Counted from the stretch's first letter, positions 8,682-17,996 are shown. The stretch: 64,000 nt of DNA from CAYMZZ01 sp046297935 (GCA_046297935.1 JBKBHA010000001.1:62001-126000); one strand, 5' to 3'. Program-made: numbers and translations. Notes: a model not told the origin generated them from the sequence alone.

Positions 8682-9542
8682 TCAGAATCCCGCCACCAAT
8701 AATTTTTGTGCGGCCGAGAGGGAGCATCGTTGATATTTCGCATAGGCGCGAGCAGCCGCCAGTCGGATGCTTTCGGTCGGTTTTTCCTTACACCATTCGC
8801 GCAGCGCGTCGTGCAATACATATGCTTCAGGAGCCATCAGATGGGTAGACCACAACACCGGTCGCGCCCCGGCGGATCGAATATAGCGGGAAAAATAACT
8901 TTTGCTAAAGCAGGCGAGCACCATCGCATCGCGTGAATTATGTGTCTTGGGTGGGTCGGGAGTCGGGATATCAAAATCCATCAAACCATTATGTCCAATA
9001 AAGGCAACCAGATCAGATTGACCGCCGAATTGAAGTAGAGAGCCATTGGTTGCCGGGTAAGGTAGCTCATGGCGGCCATTTGTCGTTTCCAAAAAATCGA
9101 TGATCGCCTGTTTTATTTCTCTTCCGTCATAAGCTTCGGCCAGCAGGTAAACTGGATGGTGGCGATTTCGAAAAAGCGCTCGTTCCAAAACCACGCTGTC
9201 CCCCATTTTTTGGCGATCCGTTTTGTCGTGCCGTACCAGTATCCAGTCAGCACTTTTCCGGAAAAAACTGAGTACGCCGTAACCGGCTCCCCAGTAAAGA
9301 TTGCTTTTAGGATCCTGCCCATTGCCAATACCGGCAGGTACGGGTACAATGCCCTGGTATTTGTTGTCGCATAAAGCAACAATTACATGAATTGTCTGAA
9401 TGCTGTCGGGTTCGACATCTATCGAACTTGTCACAGGGCTTGTGTCGATTACCTTCACCGGTTCCGGTGCAAGTTGGCAACTGAGGTTTATCCCCGACAG
9501 GAGTATCAATAGCAGACGCCCGATTCGATGATGCATAACCAC
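8682..9542 (-). CDS. Conserved hypothetical lipoprotein or secreted protein
   Basis: A 286-aa protein with an N-terminal hydrophobic segment (residues 8-20) ending at C22 in NLSC, an imperfect lipobox, so lipidation is possible but not certain. The mature part contains IHVIVALCDNKYQGIVPVPAGIGNG, LYWGAGYGVLSFFRKSADW and LVAFIGHNGLMDF, and a late conserved-looking cysteine segment (MVLACFSKSYF). I recognise the WGAGYGV...FF..S.DW pattern as recurring in uncharacterised bacterial proteins but can assign no activity. The alternation of strands and helices with a Cys/His pair (C in LACFS, H in IGHNG) would fit a peptidase-like fold such as caspase/C13; this is speculation. Confidence 0.75.
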   Translation of the reverse strand: MVMHHRIGRLLLILLSGINLSCQLAPEPVKVIDTSPVTSSIDVEPDSIQTIHVIVALCDNKYQGIVPVPAGIGNGQDPKSNLYWGAGYGVLSFFRKSADWILVRHDKTDRQKMGDSVVLERALFRNRHHPVYLLAEAYDGREIKQAIIDFLETTNGRHELPYPATNGSLLQFGGQSDLVAFIGHNGLMDFDIPTPDPPKTHNSRDAMVLACFSKSYFSRYIRSAGARPVLWSTHLMAPEAYVLHDALREWCKEKPTESIRLAAARAYAKYQRCSLSAAQKLLVAGF

Positions 9543-9599
9543 CAGACACGGGGCCTATCGAATTCCACAAATTCGGCTGAACTTTTTTCTTAAAAACGG

Positions 9600-11144
9600 T
9601 TAAAACAGGCGCTTTCTGCTTCGACCACCAAGGCCCAGGGCCCCCAGCAGCGATCGTACTATCGTGTTGCCGGCAGTGCGAGTCATGCTCTTTACAACCG
9701 GATCATCGAAAAAGCCTTTCTCTTTTGGTTCCGATTTTCGGGTTTTCTTTTCTTCCTGCTTTTCTTCTGCTTCTTTCGCAGCCCGCTCCGATGCTTCCTT
9801 TAATTTTTCTGTCAGTATTTCATAAGCGCTTTCACTGTCGACTACCCGGTTATATTTCGCCGATATTTTAGAACTGCTAACCAGTTGGTCTATTTCTGAT
9901 TCTGTTAGTATGTCCATTCTGCTTCTGGGGCTGCAGAGCAAACAATGAACCAGTGGGGTAGGAATGCCTTTTTCATTTAAAGCAGTTACCAGGGCTTCGC
10001 CAATACCCAGTTGTGTCAGCAACTCACTGGTCTCGTAGTAGGTTGTTTCGGGATAGTTTTCGGCGGTTTTTTTAATCACTTTTCGGTCGGCCGCAGTAAA
10101 TGCTCGCAGCGCATGCTGCATTTTCAATCCCAACTGGCTCAAAACAGCGGCGGGCACATCCATGGGGTTCTGGGTGCAAAAATAGATACCAATACCTTTC
10201 GAGCGAATGAGCTTTATCACCGTCTCGATTTGTTGTAACAGTGCACTGCTGGCTTCCTGAAAAATAAGATGTGCTTCATCGATAAACAGTACCAGCTTTG
10301 GTTTTTCCAGGTCACCTTCTTCCGGACAACTGGCATACAACTCGGCCAGCAACTGCAACATGAAAGTTGAAAACAGCTTTGGGCGATCCTGCAAATCCGT
10401 GACGCGTACAATGGAAATGAGGCCGCGTCCGTCATCAGCGATTCGCATGAGGTCATCCACTTCAAAGCTTTTCTCGCCAAAGAAAATATCTGCTCCCTGT
10501 TGCTGCAATTCAATAACTTTTCGGAGAATAGTGCCGGTTGAGGTAGTGGATATTTTTCCATAGGCCTTTTCCAGTTCCGCTTTACCTTCGTCGCTCACAA
10601 ACTGGAGTACTTTGATAAAATCTTTTAGATCCAGTAATGGAAGCTGATTATCGTCGCAATATTTGAAGATCATGGCTACCAGTCCGCCCTGCGTGTCGTT
10701 AAGACCCAAAATTTTCGACAGCAGAACCGGCCCAAATTCGCTGACGGTTGCACGAAGTCGGGTTCCTTTCTCCTGACTTAAAGTTAACAGTTCCACAGGG
10801 AAGGGACCGGGCTTATAGTCCAGTTCCAATTTTTTGTAGCGGTCTGCGATCTTGTCGTTCGCTGCACCAGCGGCCGCCAGTCCACTCAGGTCACCCTTTA
10901 TATCCATCAGCAACACGGGTACGCTGGCATCACTAAGCGCTTCTGCCAGCACCTGCAGCGTCTTCGTTTTTCCCGTACCGGTAGCTCCGGCAATGAGACC
11001 GTGCCTGTTCATGGTTCGAAGCGGAATACTGATAGCTGTACCTGCGATACATTCACCATTCAACAAGGCAGAACCGATCCGTATACTTTCTCCTTTGAAC
11101 TGATAGCCGCTCTGTACCGCCAATTTGAATTTTTCGGCATCCAT
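9600..11144 (-). CDS. HerA/YjgR-like ATPase (DUF853 family)
   Basis: A 514-aa protein with Walker A GATGTGKT (53-60), Walker B LVLFIDEAHLIF and the sensor-like stretch IGIYFCTQNPMDVPAAVLSQLGLKMQHALRAFTAADRK, diagnostic for the DUF853 (YjgR) branch of HerA-FtsK ATPases. Members resemble DNA-pumping helicases; the cellular role of the bacterial stand-alone form is not established. The C-terminus is a charged K/E-rich segment (residues ~450-490) leading to a final basic patch (GGRSRKRLF). Single gene, divergent from the DUF2975 gene at 11330. Confidence 0.92.
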   Translation of the reverse strand: MDAEKFKLAVQSGYQFKGESIRIGSALLNGECIAGTAISIPLRTMNRHGLIAGATGTGKTKTLQVLAEALSDASVPVLLMDIKGDLSGLAAAGAANDKIADRYKKLELDYKPGPFPVELLTLSQEKGTRLRATVSEFGPVLLSKILGLNDTQGGLVAMIFKYCDDNQLPLLDLKDFIKVLQFVSDEGKAELEKAYGKISTTSTGTILRKVIELQQQGADIFFGEKSFEVDDLMRIADDGRGLISIVRVTDLQDRPKLFSTFMLQLLAELYASCPEEGDLEKPKLVLFIDEAHLIFQEASSALLQQIETVIKLIRSKGIGIYFCTQNPMDVPAAVLSQLGLKMQHALRAFTAADRKVIKKTAENYPETTYYETSELLTQLGIGEALVTALNEKGIPTPLVHCLLCSPRSRMDILTESEIDQLVSSSKISAKYNRVVDSESAYEILTEKLKEASERAAKEAEEKQEEKKTRKSEPKEKGFFDDPVVKSMTRTAGNTIVRSLLGALGLGGRSRKRLF

Positions 11145-11265
11145 AAAGCTTGTTTTGATTGCGGAAAGATAGGGTGAAAAATGAGGATATAATGCCTCCG
11201 GCGAGTGCGAAACTGTGCAACCCTGCCCGCCAAATTACCCGTACATCAAATTACAATTGGAATTA

Positions 11266-11293
11266 TTGTTTATCAATAAAAAATATATCTTTG
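11266..11293 (+). promoter_or_regulatory. Bacteroidota-type promoter for the DUF2975/XRE pair
   Basis: TATCTTTG at 11286-11293 fits the Bacteroidota -7 consensus TAnnTTTG exactly. A TTG at 11266-11268, 17 bp upstream, is a candidate -33 element (spacing slightly short). The leader to the ATG at 11330 would be about 30 nt. Confidence 0.5.
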
Positions 11294-11329
11294 TCGCTAA
11301 GGACTGGTAAAATTTAAAACTGAACAATA

Positions 11330-12151
11330 ATGCGTTGGATAGTTTCTCTTCTTGGGGTACTGATTGTGCTGCTGTTGGTGACTGAGTTGTCCCCACGTGT
11401 CAATCGGCGGGGTAGCTTTTCTGACCTGCAGTCACCTCTTATCCGGGCCGGCAGCGAGCCTGAAACGAGTCTCGATCATTTTATTGCCAACGATGAGTTG
11501 CGTCGCATAAACGCCCAGGGCGGGGGTATTAATTTCCTTTTTGTAGGCCTTCGGCAATTGGAAGAATGTGATACCTGTTCGAATAATTACGCAGACGCTC
11601 AAAAAGGAGTGGTAAGTAAACATTATTGGGTTTTGTCTGGTTTCTATGGACAGACACTCGATCGCGAGTTTTACAAGCAGCGGGATTACTATCGCAGTAG
11701 TTCTGAAGAGCCCCGGATTGCAAGCACTTTGAACGACGCCGGACCAGATGTTTCTGTTTTGTTTCCCATGTCAAAACGAAGTTTTCAGTTTTGGAGAATT
11801 GTGTTGCTGGCAGTAATGATACCAGTGGGTCTGTTTTGCCTTTATAGTTTGCTGATGCTGGTACATGTGTTTGAAAATATTGCATTGGGGCGGGCATTTG
11901 ATCCGCGAAATAGTCGGATATTGTTCCGTGCCGCCTGTGTGCTGGCGGCGTTTTCGCTGGCCGTACCTTTGGGAACCCAATTATTATTCTGGTCGTTTGG
12001 GCGTTCCATCCCGATTTCAATCGAATATCCTTTCTGGGAGGCCTTATTTGAAATGAAATGGGTGATCGCAGCAGCCATCGTGATCTTTATGCTGGCCCGG
12101 GCTTTTAAAATGGGTTATCGTTTACAACAGGAACATTCACTAACTGTATAA
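11330..12151 (+). CDS. DUF2975 family membrane protein
   Basis: 273 aa. There is one N-terminal membrane segment (residues 4-20), a polar region of about 130 residues including a CDTC pair, then three membrane segments (about 154-180, 197-223 and 241-260). The C-terminal half matches DUF2975 proteins, which typically sit beside a short XRE regulator; here that regulator follows after a 2-bp gap. The N-terminal extracytoplasmic part before the DUF2975 core is longer than usual. Function is unknown; a membrane sensor or partner of the HTH protein is inference from the recurring gene pair. Confidence 0.8.
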   Translation: MRWIVSLLGVLIVLLLVTELSPRVNRRGSFSDLQSPLIRAGSEPETSLDHFIANDELRRINAQGGGINFLFVGLRQLEECDTCSNNYADAQKGVVSKHYWVLSGFYGQTLDREFYKQRDYYRSSSEEPRIASTLNDAGPDVSVLFPMSKRSFQFWRIVLLAVMIPVGLFCLYSLLMLVHVFENIALGRAFDPRNSRILFRAACVLAAFSLAVPLGTQLLFWSFGRSIPISIEYPFWEALFEMKWVIAAAIVIFMLARAFKMGYRLQQEHSLTV

Positions 12152-12153
12152 TT

Positions 12154-12387
12154 ATGCCAATTGTCGTAAATCTGGATGTGATGCTGGCTCGTCGGAAAAT
12201 GACATTGACGGAGCTGAGTGAAAAAGTGGGGATCACGCTGGCAAATCTTAGCATTCTGAAAAGCGGAAAAGCAAAAGCAATCCGCTTTTCAACACTGGAA
12301 GAAATTTGCCGCGTGCTGGATTGCCAGCCAGGAGATATATTAGAATATATGGACGGGCGGCAGTTCAAAAAACTGATGCGAGCCTAG
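12154..12387 (+). CDS. Short XRE/Cro-like regulator (YozG type)
   Basis: A 77-aa single-domain helix-turn-helix protein: MTLTELSEKVGITLANLSILKSGKAKAIRFSTLEEICRVLDCQPGDIL. This is the YozG-like HTH_26 subgroup that pairs with DUF2975 membrane proteins. Its ATG follows the DUF2975 stop by 2 bp, so the two are co-translated. An octamer-repeat element starts 3 bp after its TAG stop codon (12385-12387). Confidence 0.9.
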   Translation: MPIVVNLDVMLARRKMTLTELSEKVGITLANLSILKSGKAKAIRFSTLEEICRVLDCQPGDILEYMDGRQFKKLMRA

Positions 12388-12390
12388 AAA

Positions 12391-12543
12391 AATGTGCAAA
12401 TGTGCAAGTGTGAAAATGTGCAAATGATCAATTTGAGAATTGGACACCTTGTCACTTTGAAGCTAGTCATCTAATTAACTGATATAGAATTATCCATTTG
12501 CACATTTTCACATTTGCACACTTGCACATTCGCCGCAGGCGTC
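12391..12543. repeat. Octamer inverted-repeat element, copy A
   Basis: Left arm 12391-12426 consists of 8-bp units (AATGTGCA, AGTGTGAA) ending in AATG. Right arm 12495-12530 is its inverted repeat, 36 bp with 2 mismatches. Between them lies a 68-bp AT-rich core (12427-12494) starting ATCAATT. The right arm is followed by the mini-hairpin CGCCGCAGGCG (12531-12541). The core is about 85% identical (10 mismatches in 68, ungapped) to that of the copy at 39795. It fills the gap between two convergent genes almost exactly: 3 bp from the XRE stop and running into the TGA of the GroES-like gene. No ORF. A transcript could fold into one long hairpin and act as a bidirectional terminator. Confidence 0.88.
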
Positions 12544-12919
12544 AAAGTTCTTCCTCCCGCTCCAGCATCAGCACCGCTCCCTGAGGGACAATGAAATATT
12601 TTTCTTCCTCATACATTACCTCCGTTGCGCCACTTAAGAGAAAGATGGCCAGATCGCCTTCCTTGGCTTGCAGGGGTACATATTTTACTTTTTCTTCTTC
12701 ACCCTTCCAGGGTTCATCTTCTACCGGCATTGGAATAGCGTAACCGGGTCCGGCTTTAATGATATAGCCCTGCTGTACTTTTTCTTTTTCCTGTACGCCT
12801 GGCGGCAAATAAAGTCCACTGGCAGTTTGCTCATTTGGTTTGCTGGGTTTAATGAGCAGGCGGTCGCCAATTACAATCAATTTCTTTAATCTGTTGTCCG
12901 GAGTCAGATGCATTGCCAT
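12542..12919 (-). CDS. GroES-like co-chaperonin domain protein
   Basis: A 125-aa protein from the ATG at 12919 (MAMHLTPDN). It has the Cpn10 pattern KKLIVIGDRLLIKP...TASGLYLPPGVQEKEKVQQGYIIKAGPGY, then a charged insertion (MPVEDEPWKGEEEKV) and YVPLQAKEGDLAIFL...EVMYEEEKYFIVPQGAVLML. It is longer than a standard GroES (~95 aa), lacks an adjacent groEL, and the usual mobile loop is altered, so it is probably a divergent paralogue rather than the main co-chaperonin. The upstream in-frame codons to 12967 are unlikely to be translated. Its TGA stop (12544-12542) lies at the edge of the repeat element copy A. Confidence 0.82.
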   Translation of the reverse strand: MAMHLTPDNRLKKLIVIGDRLLIKPSKPNEQTASGLYLPPGVQEKEKVQQGYIIKAGPGYAIPMPVEDEPWKGEEEKVKYVPLQAKEGDLAIFLLSGATEVMYEEEKYFIVPQGAVLMLEREEEL

Positions 12920-13071
12920 TTTTCTTTGTATTTGCTCCGCAAAATTAAGCCGACAGCCGGAATTCACCGATTCTGCTGCTTCTTAACAAAATATTATCCG
13001 CGCGTACAAATGTTTGGCAAATGATTTACTTTTATTTGTCATCTGATTGGATATGAACTAAACTTTACAAA

Positions 13072-13770
13072 ATGGAAACCAAGAAACCCAAGATCTTGTT
13101 GTGCGAGGATGATCCGAACCTCGGCAGCGTCCTAAAGAACTATCTCGAGTTGAACGACTATGATGTTACCCTGGAGCGGGATGGTCGGCTGGGCCTGGCT
13201 GCCTTTCAGCGTGAGAAATTTGAACTCTGTCTGCTCGATGTGATGATGCCAAATATGGATGGATTTACACTGGCCGAAGAAATTCGCGATGTCGATCCGG
13301 ATATTCCACTTTTCTTCCTGAGTGCAAAAACCATGAAGGAAGACATCATACAAGGGTATAAACTGGGCGCTGATGACTATATCACCAAGCCCTTCGACAG
13401 CGAAGTATTGTTGTTGAAAATTCGCGCCATTCTCAAACGCAACGAGGAGATCAACAAAGAGACGGAAAACAAGGAGTTCGATCTCGCCAGTTATCATTTC
13501 AATCCCAAGCTTCGCCAGCTCACACATAATGGCGTTACCCAAACGCTTTCCCCTAAGGAAAATGAGTTGTTGAAAATGCTGGCCGAGCACCTGAATGATC
13601 TGCTGCCAAGAGATCAGGCCCTGAAGAAAATATGGGGTAGCGATACCTATTTCAACGGACGCAGCATGGATGTGTACATTGCCAAACTACGCAAGTACCT
13701 GAAAGACGATCCGAAACTTGAGATCGTAAACATTCATGGCAACGGCTTCCGTCTGGTAGTGCAATCATGA
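13072..13770 (+). CDS. OmpR/PhoB-type response regulator
   Basis: 232 aa. The receiver domain has acidic residues E12/D13/D14, phospho-acceptor D56 (LLDVMMP), the switch Ser of FFLSAK and K106 (YITKPF). The C-terminal winged helix includes LTHNGVTQTLSPKENELLKMLAEH and SMDVYIAKLRKYL. It therefore regulates transcription on phosphorylation. No histidine kinase lies next to it, so it is an orphan in this window; in Bacteroidota such RprY-like regulators are often encoded apart from their kinase. A terminator follows. Confidence 0.95.
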   Translation: METKKPKILLCEDDPNLGSVLKNYLELNDYDVTLERDGRLGLAAFQREKFELCLLDVMMPNMDGFTLAEEIRDVDPDIPLFFLSAKTMKEDIIQGYKLGADDYITKPFDSEVLLLKIRAILKRNEEINKETENKEFDLASYHFNPKLRQLTHNGVTQTLSPKENELLKMLAEHLNDLLPRDQALKKIWGSDTYFNGRSMDVYIAKLRKYLKDDPKLEIVNIHGNGFRLVVQS

Positions 13771-13791
13771 TAAATATTTCCATTTCAACAG

Positions 13792-13823
13792 AGCCTCTTC
13801 ATCAGAAGGGGCTTTATTTTTTT
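13792..13823 (+). terminator. Rho-independent terminator of the response regulator
   Basis: A 9-bp stem (AGCCTCTTC at 13792-13800 with GAAGGGGCT at 13805-13813, one G-T pair) with loop ATCA is followed by a T-rich tract (TTATTTTTTT). It overlaps the recQ stop codon (13814-13816), so the convergent gene ends meet at it. Confidence 0.85.
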
Positions 13824-15769
13824 CGGAAATGCCCGGCATGATCAGAAATGATCAGATCCTCCGCTTGTAACTGCTCCATGACTTTCCAGAAAATCGCCTC
13901 TTTAGGCAAACCGGCTTTTGCACGTAAATCAACAGCATTCCAGGCTTTTTGTCCCAGCAGATGCATGAGCTGTTCACGAAGCGATGCCAGAGAAACGACA
14001 GATTGCATTTCTTTCTTTTTGCGAAGGCAATTATCGCAAATGCTACAGGCTCGCGTGCTCTCGTCGCCAAAATAAACTGCCGTCAACTGACTCCGGCAGT
14101 CCTCCGTGTTGAGGGTATAAGCAATCATCTTTTCTACCCGCGTTCGATATTTTTCTTTTCGCCGGAGATAGTCTTCCATTTTAAAATGTAACTCGGCTGC
14201 GGGCACACGGGAACGAAGCAGGTTGATTTGCGGGTCTTCATTTCGGCTTTCGTAGATGATTACCTGCATTTGATGAAGTCGAACCAGCTGGCGGCGCACG
14301 ACTGCTTCATCAAGACGGGTCAGATATGCAATGTTTGACTCCGTTATTGTACAAGCCTGGTCGAATATACCTTCATAGGCACGTAATAAAGCCTTGATCA
14401 CCGGTTCCAGTTCGGGGTAGTCGATCTCAAACTGGTAGAGGTATTCTTTGGTGCAATTGAAGGCAACCTTTGAGGGTGTAAATGCATTTTCCTGAAAGCT
14501 GAGCCATCCGTCCTGAGCCAGCGCCTGCAATGCATGTAAGGTCAGCTGCGCGGAACGCTCGAACTTTTTAGCGAAGTCAGTAATCTCGAAACGAAAGCTT
14601 TCACCAGCGCCAGCTCCGGTGGGCACCTGCAGATAATTGTGAACAGCCTGGTAGATATCACGAATTTTTTCGAGAGACGGGTACCGGGTATCAACAGAAT
14701 CGCGCAAGCTTTCCAATTCATTTTCCTGATAGAGCAGCACAGCATACGACCGTTTGCCATCGCGGCCAGCCCTGCCTGCTTCCTGATAGTAATTTTCAAG
14801 GCAGTCGGGTACGTCGGCATGTATCACAATTCGCACATCCGGTTTATCAATGCCCATGCCGAAAGCGTTGGTGCAAACGATAACACGGGTCTTATTCTGA
14901 ATCCAATCCTCCTGCTTCCTGCTTCGTTCGTCCTGGGCCAGTCCGGCATGATAGTAGTCGGCTGCAATTCCATGCAGCGTGAGCAATTCGGCAATTTCTT
15001 TTGTTCTTCGCCGACTCCTGCAATAAACGATTCCCGTACCATTCGTTTTTTGCAATATTTCCTGAATTCTGGTGATCTTGACGTCTTCAGAGAAATTGCT
15101 GTATGAAAGGTTGGGGCGTTCAAAAGACTGGCGGAAAATTTTCCAGTTCTGAATTCCGTCATTATCAGGAGTTGGTATGCTGAGGCGCCTGCAAATATCA
15201 TCCTGTACTTCGCGAGTGGCAGTGGCTGTAAGTGCCAGCACCGGCACCCCCGGTAGTTCGGCGCGTAAGGCAGCAATGCGGAGGTAAGGCGGCCGAAAAT
15301 CATATCCCCATTGGGAAATACAATGAGCTTCGTCCACGGCTATCAGTCGAACCCCCAGTGCTGGCAACCATTCTTTGAACAAAAAAGTCTCCAGTCGCTC
15401 GGGAGAAACATATAGAAACCGACAATTGCTGTCTGCAGCAACTTCAAGCGTTTGTACTACTTCCTTTCTGCTCATGCCGGAATAAATGGCAAAAGCCGTG
15501 ATCTGACGCCGGCGCAGATTTTCTACCTGGTCTTTCATCAGCGCAATCAGCGGGGAAATTACCAGGCAGAGACCGTTGGTGAGGAGAGCGGGCACCTGAT
15601 AGCAGATTGATTTACCACCGCCGGTTGGCATCAGTGCCAGGGTATCTACGCCCGCCAGCACCGAATTCACCACATCTTCCTGCATTGGCCGGAACGCATC
15701 ATAGCCCCAATATTTTTTCAATACTTCGCGCGGCGTAAGTGGTTGATTATGGTGGGGCGTGACTTGCAT
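13814..15769 (-). CDS. recQ: RecQ-family ATP-dependent DNA helicase
   Basis: 651 aa. Superfamily 2 motifs are in order: the Q-motif region FRPMQEDVV, Walker A TGGGKS (49-54), DEAH box (146-149), ALTATAT, VIVCTNAFGMGID and QEAGRAGRDG. The RecQ zinc-binding cysteines (CRSQLTAVYFGDE...CSICDNC) lie near residues 575-600. A short winged-helix-like tail follows; no HRDC domain is seen. It unwinds duplex DNA 3'-5' in recombinational repair. It lies 11 bp downstream of the metal ATPase gene on the same strand and is probably co-transcribed with it. Confidence 0.95.
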   Translation of the reverse strand: MQVTPHHNQPLTPREVLKKYWGYDAFRPMQEDVVNSVLAGVDTLALMPTGGGKSICYQVPALLTNGLCLVISPLIALMKDQVENLRRRQITAFAIYSGMSRKEVVQTLEVAADSNCRFLYVSPERLETFLFKEWLPALGVRLIAVDEAHCISQWGYDFRPPYLRIAALRAELPGVPVLALTATATREVQDDICRRLSIPTPDNDGIQNWKIFRQSFERPNLSYSNFSEDVKITRIQEILQKTNGTGIVYCRSRRRTKEIAELLTLHGIAADYYHAGLAQDERSRKQEDWIQNKTRVIVCTNAFGMGIDKPDVRIVIHADVPDCLENYYQEAGRAGRDGKRSYAVLLYQENELESLRDSVDTRYPSLEKIRDIYQAVHNYLQVPTGAGAGESFRFEITDFAKKFERSAQLTLHALQALAQDGWLSFQENAFTPSKVAFNCTKEYLYQFEIDYPELEPVIKALLRAYEGIFDQACTITESNIAYLTRLDEAVVRRQLVRLHQMQVIIYESRNEDPQINLLRSRVPAAELHFKMEDYLRRKEKYRTRVEKMIAYTLNTEDCRSQLTAVYFGDESTRACSICDNCLRKKKEMQSVVSLASLREQLMHLLGQKAWNAVDLRAKAGLPKEAIFWKVMEQLQAEDLIISDHAGHFRKK

Positions 15770-15780
15770 GGAAATGCAAT

Positions 15781-17904
15781 TTATACGACCTTCTTAATAT
15801 ACAAACGCCCTGAGTTGAAGGCAAGCACCACATCGCTAAGGCCCATGGCAAGGGCGGCAAAACCCGGATGCAGGAAGCCAAGCGCCGCTATGGGTATGGC
15901 GGCAACATTGTATGCGAAAGCCCAGAACAGATTTTGTTTGATGGTGATGTAGGTATGTCTTCCCAAACCAAGCGCAAGGGGCAATTGCTTCAAACCCTGA
16001 TTCATCAACACCACCTGGGCTGTCTGCATAGCCAATTGCGATGCATCGCTCATTGAAATGCCGATGGTCGCTTTTGCGAGAGCGGGAGCGTCATTGATGC
16101 CATCCCCAATCATTACAGTAGGCGTGGAATCGCTTTTGCTGGCAATTACCTGCAATTTTTGTTCAGGAGTTTGTTCGGCAACCACTTCATCAATACCGAG
16201 CTTGCGAGCCAGGGCCTGCACCTTGTCTGACCGATCACCACTTAATACAACGGTATGTATACCCTTTTGACGGAGGTAATGTACCACTGCGGCAGCTTCA
16301 GGCCTCAGCTCGTCTTCCATATCAACCCAGCCAATACATACTCCATTTCGCGTAATGTAAATATTGTGAGGAGTGGGATCCGTTGACTCTTTCAGGATTT
16401 TGAAGGAACCTGCCTGGTATTGATTTCCGTCGCGGTCGGTGGCCTGCATGCCAAGACCTTTCAACTCCTCAACCTTCTTCCACCTGATTTCATCCTTCGA
16501 TTTCCATTCGCGAGCAAGGGTACGGGCGAGCGGATGACCGGAATACTTTTCAAGCGAGAAAACAATTCGCCGAAACTCCGATTCATCGATGGAGGAATCC
16601 AGGATGCCAAATCCGGCTACGTGAAAGGCACCGGTTGTCAGCGTGCCGGTCTTGTCGAACACCGCCTGTTTGATATTCTTAAACAGTTCCAGACTTCTGG
16701 CATTGCGAAACAGGATGCCATTGCGGGCAGCTCGACCCAGACCCACCGCAATTGCAGCGGGTGTTGCTATACCCATGGCACAGGGGCAGGCAATTACCAG
16801 CACGGCAATACTTCGCATCAGTGCGGGTTCAAATTTTTCAAGGACAATCCAGTTGGCCACCAATGTAAGCGCCGCAATCGCCAGCACTACCGGCACAAAT
16901 ATGGCACTGATCCGGTCGGCAAGTTGCTGAACTGGTGGCTTTTCGCCCTGTGCCTGTCGAACCAGGTGAATAATCCCTGCCAATACCGTGTCGTTGCCGG
17001 CAGCGGTGACATAGGCTTTCACGGTACCGTTTATAACAACACTTCCTCCAATTAAGTGATCTTTACCAGCCTTCGAAACAGGCATGCTTTCGCCAGTCAA
17101 AATAGACTCATTCACTTCTACCTCGCCCCACAAAATTTTGCAATCGGCCGGCACCTGCTCACCGGTGCGAATCAGTACCAGGTCGCCTGACCGAAGCTGA
17201 TCGCTTTCCACGGGGAAAATCTGTTCCTGATGTTGGTCATCGTAGGCGATCATATTCGCCATGGTCTTTTGCGACTTTACCAGCTTATCCAGCGATTTCT
17301 GAGTCGATGCCACGGAAGCATCTTCCAAAAAGTTGCCCAAAAATACCAATGTGATGATAGTAGCCGTGGTTTCGTAAAATAGGTAGAGCTGTGCCTGATC
17401 GCTGAAGCTGCCGTACAAACTGTACACGAACGCTGCTGTAGCACCTATGGCAATTAGCACATTCATATTTGGAATGCCATTGCGTAAACTCTTCCATGCA
17501 CTGCGTCCAAAAAACTGCATCCCTACCAGGTATACAGGGGTGGTTAATGCCAACTGAACCCATGGATTCATGAGCCAGTGAAGATGGAGTCCCGGGATCA
17601 TATGTAGCCACAAGACTGCCGTAAAGGGCAGGCAAAAAAGAAAACGCTTCAAATGAGTGTCTAGAAGGGGTTTTCGGGGTTTCGTAACAGATTTGATTTC
17701 CGAGCCTTCCACGGCGTAGCCAAGACCTTCAATACCCTTCGCAAGGGCAGGGGCCGACGCCGATCCCCCCGATTCGAAACTTACATCGCCGGTTGCAAAG
17801 TTTACCTTCACATCCTTCATGCCTTCTTTCTCCAGGTATTTACGTATAGTGAGCGCGCAATTGTTGCAGTCCATTCCGCTCACTTTCCATTCAACTTTTT
17901 CCAT
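15781..17904 (-). CDS. copA: Heavy-metal (probably copper) translocating P1B-type ATPase
   Basis: 707 aa. One N-terminal heavy-metal-associated domain carries GMDCNNC (C13, C16). Membrane helices follow, then the A-domain TGES motif, the transmembrane CPC motif (in VIACPCAMGIATP, about residue 372), the phosphorylation site DKTGT (about 416) and the hinge GDGINDAPAL. The CPC motif with an HMA domain is typical of Cu+ or Ag+ exporters; Zn/Cd exporters also use CPC, so copper is likely but not proven. A 17-bp perfect inverted repeat lies 75 bp upstream of its ATG and is the obvious candidate for a metal-responsive operator. Confidence 0.93.
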   Translation of the reverse strand: MEKVEWKVSGMDCNNCALTIRKYLEKEGMKDVKVNFATGDVSFESGGSASAPALAKGIEGLGYAVEGSEIKSVTKPRKPLLDTHLKRFLFCLPFTAVLWLHMIPGLHLHWLMNPWVQLALTTPVYLVGMQFFGRSAWKSLRNGIPNMNVLIAIGATAAFVYSLYGSFSDQAQLYLFYETTATIITLVFLGNFLEDASVASTQKSLDKLVKSQKTMANMIAYDDQHQEQIFPVESDQLRSGDLVLIRTGEQVPADCKILWGEVEVNESILTGESMPVSKAGKDHLIGGSVVINGTVKAYVTAAGNDTVLAGIIHLVRQAQGEKPPVQQLADRISAIFVPVVLAIAALTLVANWIVLEKFEPALMRSIAVLVIACPCAMGIATPAAIAVGLGRAARNGILFRNARSLELFKNIKQAVFDKTGTLTTGAFHVAGFGILDSSIDESEFRRIVFSLEKYSGHPLARTLAREWKSKDEIRWKKVEELKGLGMQATDRDGNQYQAGSFKILKESTDPTPHNIYITRNGVCIGWVDMEDELRPEAAAVVHYLRQKGIHTVVLSGDRSDKVQALARKLGIDEVVAEQTPEQKLQVIASKSDSTPTVMIGDGINDAPALAKATIGISMSDASQLAMQTAQVVLMNQGLKQLPLALGLGRHTYITIKQNLFWAFAYNVAAIPIAALGFLHPGFAALAMGLSDVVLAFNSGRLYIKKVV

Positions 17905-17979
17905 TTTTATTCTCCTTTACTTCCTGATTCATGTCGCATACAAAGTTAGCCACACAAAAAAGGCATCCTCCATTTTTTA

Positions 17980-17996
17980 TAGCAACTATGTTGCTA
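17980..17996. promoter_or_regulatory. Inverted repeat in the copA-tsaE divergent promoter region
   Basis: TAGCAAC-TAT-GTTGCTA is a perfect 7+7 bp palindrome with a 3-bp centre. It sits between divergent genes, 75 bp from the metal ATPase start and 98 bp from the tsaE start. The shape suits a dimeric repressor site. The regulator is not encoded nearby. Confidence 0.55.

Noticed and set aside
12391..12543. Insertion sequence with target-site duplication
   Set aside because: No transposase and no convincing duplication (at most a 3-bp AAA at both outer ends of copy A, which is not significant); similar checks on the other copies gave none.
14639..15106. Long plus-strand ORF inside recQ
   Set aside because: It is an antisense shadow of conserved helicase motifs and has no family resemblance.
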